The position numbers and the translations under genes are program-made. Below, piece by piece: positions 45,910 through 55,559 of a DNA stretch of 64,000 nucleotides. Origin of the DNA: Siphonodentalium dalli. Lineage: Eukaryota > Mollusca > Scaphopoda > Gadilida > Siphonodentaliidae. The notes beneath the pieces were generated by a model. The model saw only the letters and a list, made by a program, of their open reading frames with translations, was not told the DNA's origin and did no database searches. The stretch covers positions 111,154,004 to 111,218,003 of the forward strand of contig CP136064.1 in the NCBI GenBank assembly GCA_032622095.1. The letters run 5' to 3'. Each line of letters starts with the position of its first letter. Positions within the stretch are counted from its first letter, which is position 1.

Positions 45910-48239
45910 GTTCAGACTCTGGACAAATATGTTCTCTTGCCAATTTTTTGCCAAATTAATTTATTATTTGCCAAATTCCAAAAGGAATTGACAAAAGGTC
46001 TAATTTAGAAACAATTCTCATTTGAAGATATACGTGTACAACATAGATGCTTTCAACTAGTTAGTATTATTAATATATATCAAAGTAGAAATGTTACAAA
46101 TTACAATTCTCTGTCATCAAAGAATACATATTATATCGGTGTTGGGGACAAAACAGTTCTGATTAAAATCATACTCAAATGCTCCATGTAGTGTTGAAAC
46201 GACTAGTGAATTTCAAAGTTAACTAGTCGAGGTCCAAAAGTCGCGTTGCGTCGACTAGTCGGTACCCGATATCAAAACTTTCAAACATAACATGGTACGG
46301 AAAATTCATCGTACATGGTGTACACTGATGACTGATGCAATGAAGGTATATTGCGTAGCGCAGTTCCCTGCATAGACACCAATTTATTTGGGAAATAATA
46401 CAGTAAACATCTTGATATTTATCCAACACACTGAATGTAATTATATAATTAGACATGTGGTGGATAATGATTAGAAACACGATCATTTATACAGGTTTTA
46501 AATTTAATATCAGCGTTCGAGATTTTGTTTAGTCACGTGATCACCAATAAACCGGTGCCGAGTGGTGTCACTATAAAATGTTAATGTTCCGACTAAATAC
46601 GCCCTATAGTATAGGCTACGTTGTAGAATACGATAGCCAGTTCTTAATGTCAGTATCATTTATATACGGTAGCACCAATGACCTTAAGCGACCTTCACAC
46701 AGCGTCGCATCATAACCCGACGGTGCGAGATCAATTGAAACATACACAGTGTCTAGATCAAAGCGGTCTCTGACGATAAAGCCGTCGCCAATCATTGCCA
46801 TCATGACGCAGTGATGTCTTTGACCTCAAACGACGAGTGAGACTTTGTGTTGTCAATTTCATTCTTTCAATTAATAGTCGGGTCACTGTGTGTGTCTATA
46901 CTAGTAACATTGTCAATTCCGGGTGCCACCAAACGTTATACTTACCGTATCTTACGCGCAGTTAACACGGTTTATGCCGGAATCGATCTTGAAAATGTTA
47001 TACATGTAACTAATACACTATCTTCCGACTAGTCGACGGCAAAATTCAGAGTCGACGTTCTGACATTTCAGCGTCAACTACAGCTAGTCGATTAATCGTT
47101 TCAACCCTAGCTCCATGTACTGAGTCTGAAGAAATTGGGTAGGGGTTCCATTACTACCAGCAGGTATTACATAATTGCCAGCCAATTGCAACATCATCAG
47201 GAAAGCGATGCAACTAATTAGGCGATAGTCGCATGGAATCACCAAGACTTCAGCCAGCACGATTCAAGTAAAAAAACCTCGCACAATAGATAAAAACGAC
47301 ATAAGAACTTTTCTGCCGCATGGCTAATTTCACACAGTGTTAACAAAATCAGAGTTTACAACAACCAATTAAACACTGAAAAGCATATATAAAGATTCCA
47401 GAATAGTCAAATATTACCTAACATGTCCAATATAGTTGAATATCAACATTCAGTATCGAATAATTTAGTAGTCACATTGTCGTATATTGATTTAATTTCC
47501 AGCGTATGATATTATTTTGAAGTAAAACAAAGAAAATATTATTTTGTTTCGATTCATAAACGCATAAAACATGAATGATCGTAGTCATGGCAGTTAAACG
47601 TATGTCACAAGGTGCAGAAGATATTCTGAGAGAATGCGTAGCATCAACTGTCGGGAAAACAAAGTCATTCGTGGAAATGAAACCGAAAGAACATTATTTC
47701 AATAATAGCTAATTTTTTTTGTTTTAAATGGGCAGTGACATCATACTGCAGGGGTTGCATGTGAAAGTTATTTATAGCGTCGGTAATTTGTCAGACTCAC
47801 AGAGTGTTTGAGTCTTTTACCAGAACTTGAGACGAAAGAGCCAGTATTTATCCGCCATTAACATTTAACAGATTAACCTATTGTTTTATCCTTGGTCATA
47901 ACACAGCAACAATCATAAATATGTGCAACACATAAATGTCGCCATTAATATGCATTGTTACAATAACAGCCCACATGAACTCTGTGACCCGAACTGACAA
48001 AGAGGATTAATTAACTGTATAAACAATTTTATCATTCTATATTTAGCTGTTTCGTGTAAAGTGACATAAATTTTCTAGAGAAACGAACAGCTGGTTAGAA
48101 ACAAATTACTTATACTAGCATCAATACACACTTTACAGAACATTGCATTTTCTGACTGTCATATTATAACTACAGTCAATTAACTATCCATACATCTTTG
48201 AATGTCTGTTTTGCCAATTGTGTATGTTTGCTTGTTAGT
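45910..48239. mobile_element. Diverged copy of the 49385-51969 hAT element, interrupted
   Basis: Blocks match the element at 49385-51969 in the same order: TTCTCTTGCCAATTTTTTGC with AATTCCAAAAGGAATTGACA near 45937-45988, GTCATCAAAGAATACATATTAT near 46115, then AGATTAACCTATTGTTTTATCC at 47871 and ACAAAGAGGATTAATTAACTG at 47998. It is interrupted by the hAT element 46189-47109 and ended by the tandem-core element at 48240. The exact ends are not defined. Confidence 0.6.
46189..47109. mobile_element. hAT-like element with perfect GCTCCATG duplication
   Basis: 921 bp with ends TAGTGTTGAAACGACTAGTG and, inverted, TCGATTAATCGTTTCAACCCTA. GACTAGTCG-type sub-terminal motifs recur at both sides. The perfect 8-bp duplication GCTCCATG is at 46181-46188 and 47110-47117. 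No transposase. Confidence 0.92.
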
Positions 48240-49048
48240 TGGCATACCCCCGACAGTGGCAAATTCAAACCGACACGGTATGGGTGAGATATCTGCTTGG
48301 ACGGGAAAAACCCAAACATTTTTATCTAAACAAAGATAAATAACTGTAGAATGGAAAACATCAACAAAACGATTGAACGCTCAATTGATTGCCATCATAA
48401 TAGTGAACATCCAACCAAATTTCATTGATATCCGTCAACCAGCTGCAGTGGAGGAGATACGGACAAAAAACCAACACTTCCAAATCTACACAGATGAATA
48501 ACTCCAGAACAGAAAACCGAAAAAAATTATTGAACACTCAATAAAATGATTGAACACTCAAATGATTGCCTTCATAGTAGTAAACATCCATACCAAATTT
48601 CATTGAGATTGTCAACTGGTGGTGGAGATATCTGCTTGGACGAACAAAAAAACATTTCCAGATAAACCAAGATGAATAAGTCGGGAACAGAAAATCCGGA
48701 AAAAAAGATTGAACACCCCATTGAATGCCCTCAAAGTAGTGAACATCCATACCAAATTTCATTGAACTTCGTCAACTGTTGGCGGAGATAACTGGTCAGA
48801 CAGACAAAAAACCAACATTTCCAGATAAACAAAGATGAATAACTCAAAAATAGAAAATCAGGAAAAAACGATTGAACAATCCGTTGAATGCCCTCATTGT
48901 AGTGAACATCCATACCAAATTTCATTCAGATCCGACGACCGGTGTTTGAGATATCTGCTCTGTTAATGGAGGGATAGATGTCCAGACGGAATGAAGGATG
49001 AGGTCAATCCAGTATACCCCCCAGTTCTTTTCAAGAGTGGAGGGTATA
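48240..49048 (+). mobile_element. Pearl-like element with four ~160-bp tandem units
   Basis: Starts GGCATACCCCCGACAGTGG. The core has four diverged units containing GAACATCCATACCAAATTTC, GGAGATATCTGC and AAAGATGAATAACTC. It ends with a short GGACGGAATG-like stretch and the hairpin TATACCCCCC...GGAGGGTATA at 49009-49047. Same plan as the elements at 24059 and 58780. Minus-strand frames in the units are by-products of periodicity. Confidence 0.72.
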
Positions 49049-49096
49049 AATTTATTCTCTCAGATTACATAAATACTTTATATTGAAAAACTATTG

Positions 49097-49170
49097 AACC
49101 AATCACATAATGAGCCAACAATTGAATTACACATAATGAGCCAACAATTGAATTACACATAATGAGCCAA
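49097..49170 (+). repeat. Short tandem repeat ACACATAATGAGCCAACAAT
   Basis: Two full ~28-bp units and part of a third of ATAATGAGCCAACAATTGAATTACAC, about 40 bp from the donor of the kinase exon at 49207. Its ATCACATAATGAGCCAA is shared with the right junction of the Ngaro-like element at 7824-7840. Confidence 0.8.
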
Positions 49171-49206
49171 GTTTAAACTCTAGTTAGCTGCTGATAATAA
49201 TCTTAC

Positions 49207-49288
49207 TTCTAACAGTTTCTCTGCTGTAGGTCGTTTCTTTGGATTCTTTGTCAAAGCAACCTTTATGAAGCCTTGAAAGGTTTGTGAC
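49207..49288 (-). CDS. MAP4K3/5-like: MAP4K3/5-like kinase exon: KNPKKRPTAEKLL
   Basis: An 82-nt exon that completes the Trp codon split with the previous exon. It reads SQTFQGFIKVALTKNPKKRP and then TAEKLLE. This is kinase subdomain XI; the invariant Arg is in KKRPTAEKLL, almost identical to the family. Acceptor TTTCTTTTATAG, donor GTAAGA, phase 0 at the end. Confidence 0.97.
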
Positions 49289-49990
49289 CTATAAAAGAAA
49301 TAATCAGTTTAAAACTATATGAAGTTGCATCAGAACATCTTGGAGGGCAAGAATTTTGAATGCACACTAATATAGGATCATTGGCAGGATTGGCGCTGGA
49401 CTAAAAATTCCTCTCTTGCCAAATGGAATTTTTTTTTGCCAATTTCCAAAAGGACTTGACAAACTGAAATTTGAAATGATGGTCTAATTGGGAAAAATTG
49501 AGGAAAAATTCTCAAACTTTATGCCTGTAAATAACATGTATCCACATATACACATATAATAAATGCTTTCGACATTGCAACACAATTAAGAAATTTAGTA
49601 CAAGTATCTGTCATCAAAGCGTACATATTATTTTGACTGCATCGGTGTGGCAGACACAGAGCCACAAATTAATCCGGGGTCATTCACGTTCGGCTGATTA
49701 ACCTATTGTCTTATACTCTGACTATCATTAATACATGGAATACAACGCTGTCATTAATATGGATGGTTACAATGGTTGTGTGCATGATCGGAAGAGACAA
49801 AGAGGTTTAACTGTAAAAATAGTTTTAGAGTTATTTTTTGCTGTTTTGTCACAACTATCATGCAAAGTGATGTAATCTTTCTTGAGAGATGAAATTTAGC
49901 CTGTTACAAACAAATCACTCATACCAGCCTCGAGCAAACTTTATAAAACAATGCTTTTTCAGACTGTCACATTTTAACCAGGGTCATTAA

Positions 49991-51177
49991 CTCTTTCATC
50001 CCTGAATATACAGATATAGATGTCCCAGAACCCTGGATTATCAGCTTGCCTAAAATAAATTATGTATCCCTGATATATTGCTGCAACACTACCTTTAGAG
50101 TGATGTCGGGTATGGCAAACTGATTGTTTTATGATCGTTAACAGGTGACCTTAAATTTGTGTTATATACCAATTGGGGGCGTCACATCTAAATGATATAT
50201 CAGGTGTGTGCAGGTGAGAACCGAGAAGGGACATTGAATCCCAACATATGCTATAGGGGTATGTATCACCTGTATCTTGGATATCAAATTCGCATATCAA
50301 TGTTTACCACAAATACATACATGTATGTGTCATTCTTTGCAAGTGTGGTGTATACACTTGGTTGTGATTCCACCGTGCATGGTTTCAAATGTTTTACCAA
50401 TCGGTTCATTGAACATAATTGCATTATCAAAGGCATGAGCAGACCAGTACTAACCCAGTTAGTATGACAGAAAGATGCTATTTGACCGAAACAGACATAT
50501 ACTCCCACATCTAGCAATTTTAGACCCAGGGATTTACTTGTCAGTATGCTGAGGAATTATGAGTAACATTCCAAATAAAACAACTGCCAATGTCCTGATT
50601 CGATTCCCAAAATGATTATGAATATCGATTTCATGTTTATAATATGCACGTGCAGCTATTATTATTAAAGTCACGCCGTAGTGCGGCACGGTGATTTCCG
50701 TAACATTGCGTCGAAAATAGGAGACATTAGACGGATACCACAAATAAAACATCGTTAGAAAGGTCAACATTATCTTCTTTATTTCATAAACATAATAATA
50801 ATAATTGTATCGGTAAGTTTTTTGTGATAAACTATAAACCAAAATCGAAATGTGACTCAAAACACCATGCACACCTGTCGGTATAGTATTGCGTCATCGA
50901 TTTTTAGGAAAACCCAAAATAGTAATCGTGACGTCATACAGCTGCTGTCTATATTTATAGGCCCGGAAAGTCTCTTAATCGCGTACATGCTAGGTATTCG
51001 TGCGCACCGAAGAATATCACCCAAAGGATATACAAGTCGCTAACCAATAAAATCATTTGTATATCTCTGGAAATATTGTATTATTCCCGACAATTGCGCT
51101 CTGCCCGCTAAAGCGGGCTGCCGGGATGAACGTAAATTATGTCGTGCCCGCTTTAGCGGGCTGCCGGGTTGAAAGAG
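49991..51177. mobile_element. Nested TTAA element (CTCTTTCATCCC ends) with GCCCGCTAAAGCGGGC repeats
   Basis: TTAA at 49987-49990 and 51178-51181, with inverted ends CTCTTTCATCCC and GGGTTGAAAGAG. Near the right end the palindrome GCCCGCTAAAGCGGGC (and GCCCGCTTTAGCGGGC) plus CTGCCGGG occurs twice (51103-51126 and 51146-51170). Paralogous sequence at 48175-48200 shows the uninterrupted TTAACT target. No coding gene recognised. Confidence 0.8.
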
Positions 51178-51356
51178 TTAACTGTCCACACGTAATTGCA
51201 TGTCAGTTTTGTCATGCAATTATGTCGGTCTATTATCGATTTCCAAGTCCGTTTTCGAGATCTGGTAACTAATTTCTGTCCATCTATTTAAATCAAACAC
51301 ACATATAAAATAATCTGCCTTTGATGATGTATTCTAACTAGATCGTTCATTAAATA

Positions 51357-51514
51357 AGGATTAACTGTCATGTGGACTGTTTTTATGGAGATGTAACCGT
51401 GAGGTAAGTGGACATAACTTGTGTAAAACCCGAAGGGTTTTACATACAAGTTATGACCACTTACCTCACGGTTACATCTCCATAAAAATAGTCCACATGA
51501 CAGTTAATCCTTAT
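51357..51514. repeat. Near-perfect 158-bp palindrome
   Basis: The arms read AAGGATTAACTGTCATGTGG, then ATGGAGATGTAACCGTGAGG and TAAAACCC, against their complement around a tiny loop (GAA). About 75 paired bases with very few mismatches, within the hAT-like element 49385-51969. Confidence 0.9.
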
Positions 51515-52158
51515 ATTTATATACATTTAGCGAAAAGCAACTTTTGTAAATGTATTTAAATCGAAAAGTGTATCGTGACAAAAACAGCCCAAAATACCCA
51601 ATAGCACCCTTGGCAAAAGTTAATAGGAACAATTTCTCTTCATATTGAAACCCGATGATGTATTAAGTCAATCCTGCGCGAGTCCAAATGTGCCCAAAAC
51701 ATTACGCGTTCGTCTTTCCAAACCCAATGACGTATCGATGGTGTTATGACCTTGGTGTTATGAGGCGTTGCGCATTCACCGAGAAATAACTGCAACTAGC
51801 CACGTGGGCGCCGACCAATCAGAATGCTGGATTTAGTGATGACAACACTTAGTATGTAAATATACAGAATTAACAACCAATTGCCAATATTTTTGCCAAA
51901 TGAATGTTTTTTGCCAAATGGATTTTCTTTTGCCATTAACAAATTTGGGAAGTAGCAGCGCGAACCCTGATCAATGGTTAGTTAACACTGTTTAAGTCAG
52001 GTACAGTCTATTCATGTCTCTAGCTGTGTCCTTGATCCATGCATTTTATTGCAATATAACCAGTATCTCAATGCTGAACATACTGTTTATTGTTACGATG
52101 TTAGAAATTATGACATACAAAATGATTGTTTCAGCTTCCAAACCTGGACAACACTCAC

Positions 52159-52221
52159 CATTTGGTTTTATCCTTAAGTTGGGGAGGTTTGAAGCCACTC
52201 TTGGACATCAGAAACAAGGCC
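52159..52221 (-). CDS. MAP4K3/5-like: MAP4K3/5-like kinase exon: ALFLMSKSGFKPPQLKDK
   Basis: A 63-nt exon that completes an Arg codon and reads ALFLMSKSGFKPPQLKDKTK, leaving two bases of a Trp codon. It equals RALFLMTKSNFQPPKLKDKMKW of vertebrate MAP4K3 in kinase subdomain X. Acceptor AATTACAG, donor GTGAGT. Confidence 0.97.
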
Positions 52222-52609
52222 CTGTAATTATATAAGTGACAACATGCAATATTGTAGGATTATATGTTAGAAAAAAGTAAGACAGGTCTTGATTATTATC
52301 CTAGTTTGTCAGCATTTATTAAAATATGTTAGTTACATCTCTGCTATTATGTTGAAAACAGTTATACAATAAACTCATTGTTATATTTTTTTAATTTCGG
52401 TATTAGTATGCTTTATTTATTTTTCTTAGAATACCCAAGACCAAAATTACAATGGGTACAAATTCAGAGAAATATTTCCATGAAAAATCTCAAGAACACA
52501 AGAGATATATACGTTTATATCTGGCTGTAAACTTCAATATGCAATGGGTTATTACACTGATTACGTTCATGCACACCAAATAGGCATTATTTTTGCAGGT
52601 ATGAACTGA

Positions 52610-52622
52610 GGGGGGGGGGGGG
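52610..52622 (+). repeat. Poly-G tract (13 bases)
   Basis: 13 consecutive G, followed by a GGGG-rich stretch, in the intron between two kinase exons. A potential G-quadruplex. Confidence 0.8.
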
Positions 52623-52752
52623 CAGAAGGGGGGCGAGTTGGATGTCAACATTATGGTGACTGAGGAAAATCCCTTGTCAGTTAAAGGTCACATATGGATG
52701 GCTGGGTAGTTTACCTCATGAGACGATAAACACAATAGGCTACAGAGCTTAC

Positions 52753-52884
52753 CTCATTGGGTGAAGGTCAAACATTGGAGGCTGCAGCTCTGCGAATTCA
52801 ATGGCAGTGATTCCCACAGCCCACATATCACACTGCTGGTTATAGCCACCCTTCCTCTCAACGGCTGCCACTTCAGGAGCCATC
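52753..52884 (-). CDS. MAP4K3/5-like: MAP4K3/5-like kinase exon: [21 protein letters not shown]
   Basis: A 132-nt exon carrying the APE motif of subdomain VIII ([16 protein letters not shown]), the D-x-W-A-x-G of subdomain IX ([12 protein letters not shown]) and [14 protein letters not shown]. It is close to residue-for-residue with vertebrate MAP4K3/5, so substrate-lobe structure is intact. Acceptor TTAATAG (weak pyrimidine tract), donor GTAAGC. Phase 1 in, phase 2 out. Confidence 0.98.
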
Positions 52885-52944
52885 CTATTAATTGAAAAGA
52901 ATTAAGAAGTTAATGTGATTATTAACACTGTCATTCAGTAGATA

Positions 52945-53209
52945 TTAACCCTTCCATGACTGGAGCTTCCTAAAATGTTGCAAAAAAACCCTGTGCCAAT
53001 GCATTCTCTTTTATATAAGAATCTCCCATATGGAGCCTTGCATATATAAGAGAATACAGTGGCCTAACAATATTTACCTTGACCTTGTAAGCCAGTGCAT
53101 TCTCTTATATATGGGAGGCTTCCTATGGGAGACTTGCACATATAGGAGATTGCAATGGCATAGGATCTTTAATGCTGCACAAGTGCAGCTGCCATCTTGA
53201 ATGGGTTAA
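52945..53209. mobile_element. TTAA-type MITE with GCATTCTCTTATATATG hairpins
   Basis: TTAA at 52945-52948 (TTAACCCTTCCATGACTGGA) and at 53206-53209 (TTGAATGGGTTAA). It contains two hairpin stems. The right TTAA is shared with the next element, so two TTAA insertions abut. Confidence 0.82.
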
Positions 53210-54291
53210 CTCTTTCACTGCCATGCAGCACCACAGACATATCTGTCACTGCCAAGCATACTATACATGTACATGTAGCTTATTGCTAAATACATATTGG
53301 TTGGGTATTTCTCAATAACTTTTGTATTTGCCGAGCTATTTTCATGAAACTTTGTATGAATGTTGGTATTGGTCTGGGGAATCGAAAACACACCCCAGTC
53401 CACCATTGTCACGTGACCACGATCACGTGACCACAAACAAGATGGCCGCCACCCCAAAATATAAGAAAATTTCAGTATTTCTCATGAATGTTAACTTAAA
53501 TTGGTATGTAAGTAGGTATCAGTATTGGGAATAGAAAATATGATCTAGTCCGCCAGTGTCACATTTCACGTGACCACGATCATGTGACCACAAAACAAAA
53601 TGGCCGCCATCCCGAAATATAAGATAATCTAAGTATATTGCTGCTAAATACATATTGATTGGGTATTTCTCAATAACTGTTGTAAAGGTATGTTCGTGGG
53701 ACTTCTTGCACAGTTAGATAATGGACTTGCGAATTGAAAACACTTCCCAGTCTGCCAGTGTCATGAGACCGTGACCACATGATCACAAAACAAGATGCCA
53801 CCACACCGAAATATAAGGAAAATGCATTATTTATCAATAACTTGTATCTGCAGAGATATTTTGACGACATTTGGTATGTAAGTTGGTGTTAGTATTGAGA
53901 ACCGAAAACATGTTAGTATATTTCTGCTAAATAAATATATTATTGGGTATTTCGCAATAACTTGTGTACATGCAGATGTATATTCCTGAAACTTGGTATG
54001 CAGGTAGGTATTGGTCTCTGTGGAATGGAAAACACTTCCCATACCAAGAGGGTCACGTGACCGCGACTACTTAATCACAAAACAAGATGGCCGACATCCA
54101 GGAATATAAAAAAATAAACCGGGAGTTTCTCGTTACAAAATTGATTACATCATGTACAGTGTTTTCACAGAATAATATAAAGTTACTTCCCATGGATTGA
54201 TGTTATGGGACGAAGGTGTCAGGATTCGACTCAAGTCACGATCGGCAGTGTATGGGTAATTCGACTCAAGTCGCGATCGGCAGTGAAAGAG
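53210..54291. mobile_element. TTAA element (CTCTTTCACTGCC ends) with GTCACGTGACC-rich tandem units
   Basis: Inverted ends CTCTTTCACTGCC and GGCAGTGAAAGAG between TTAA at 53206-53209 and 54292-54295. The interior has about four diverged units, each with an unusual pair of motifs: CACGTGACC-type sites (53411-53432, 53566-53588, 54053-54062) and AAGATGGCCGCC-like sites (53438-53450, 53599-53610, 54083-54093). No coding gene recognised. Confidence 0.82.
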
Positions 54292-54817
54292 TTAATAGTC
54301 AGCAATATTTAACTTTATTAGCTTGTCTGATAGATTTTCATTTAAAACAGAGTTTGACCATAACATAACCTCATAGATCCAGGATTGGGCACAAAATTTC
54401 TCTCAAATATGAGTTTCCATAAGGAAATTAAGACAACAATTTGAAATTTCTTTCTGACGATGGATGCCTTTCTTCGTGAATATCATTCTATGAAAAGTCA
54501 CCCATAGATGGCGGACAAATCAGTGGAGAGTACCATAAAAGTTTCAGAGTGACGACAGCTCTAGATTTTCTTCCCATGGTCTACAGGTACACTTTTTACG
54601 CAACTGCGGATTACAAAAATTAAAATGGAATAAACAAAATTATCGAAAGTTTGGAACAAGCCATGTCCGTTTAAACATGCATAAGCCATTTATTTTCAAC
54701 AGCAATTATAAGCTGCTATAACTGTGACAGTTTTGACAAATATTTTGTAATGCACCTCTTAGGAGAATAGCCGCTGACCAGAATTGAACATTTTGAAAGT
54801 CTATAATTAAAACTCAC

Positions 54818-54890
54818 CAGTATGGTGTGCCAATGAACGATTTTCGCTTACTCATGGTGACAGTGATCTGAGCAGATACCCCAAAGTCAG
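54818..54890 (-). CDS. MAP4K3/5-like: MAP4K3/5-like kinase exon: DFGVSAQI activation segment
   Basis: A 73-nt exon carrying [20 protein letters not shown] then TPYW. The Mg-binding DFG Asp is present, and the activation loop [11 protein letters not shown] contains the Ser whose equivalent (Ser170 in human MAP4K3) is an activating phosphosite. The sequence identifies the GCK-I class. Acceptor CTTTTTCAG, donor GTGAGT. One base in, two bases out, matching both neighbours. Confidence 0.98.
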
Positions 54891-55559
54891 CTGAAAAAGT
54901 AAGTAATTTATATCAAAATTTGCAACGTTCATTTTACCTCAATATCAGAAGTTATGAGAAATTTTTCCGGTAACAAAAATCACAATTAGATTCAAGGTGG
55001 CTTTTGTTGGCCAGTAGGTTTTTTTAGAATCGAAATTTTGTATTCTGGGAACAATCATTGAATCTAATTTTGCTTCCAACTGTCTATGTTCTTAACATCT
55101 AGTTTTATTTTATTAGACACCAGAATAATAAGTAATTCTAATGCCTCCATTAGAAATGATTGGACTGAACCATAATTCAGTCTGTATATTAATCCAATTA
55201 CCAAATATGAAAGCAATCGAATATCTATAACTTTACGATATAGTCAGCTAATTCTAAGTCGAAAAGGGGCATTACTCTGTCAGAAACGGTTGGACCAGAC
55301 CCAAATTCGAACTTAATCGGGGCTTTCTCATATGAAGGCTACATACCAAGTTCATCAAATTATGTTAATTACTATTCAAGTTAACATCCGCACACTGCTC
55401 ATTTCTTTTGTCCCGACAAAAAATCAGGAGACAATTAGGCCAAACAAAATTGATGTTTTGTTTCTCAGGCACTTCATCCACCTAAACCCCTGCGCGTGCA
55501 AAGTTTTTATCAGTACGAAATATCGTGTTTTGCGTTCGTAATTTCGTACGCTGAGGTGA

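Larger units (their letters stand above)
49385..51969. mobile_element. 2.6-kb hAT-like element (CAGGGTTCGCGCTG ends) with nested insertions
   Basis: Left end CAGGATTGGCGCTGG; right end CAGCGCGAACCCTG. Flanking 8-mers ATCATTGG and ATCAATGG. Both sub-ends carry TTTGCCAAATGGA-type repeats. It contains a TTAA element (49991-51177) and a palindrome at 51357-51514. No transposase recognised. A diverged copy lies at 45910-48239. Confidence 0.82.
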
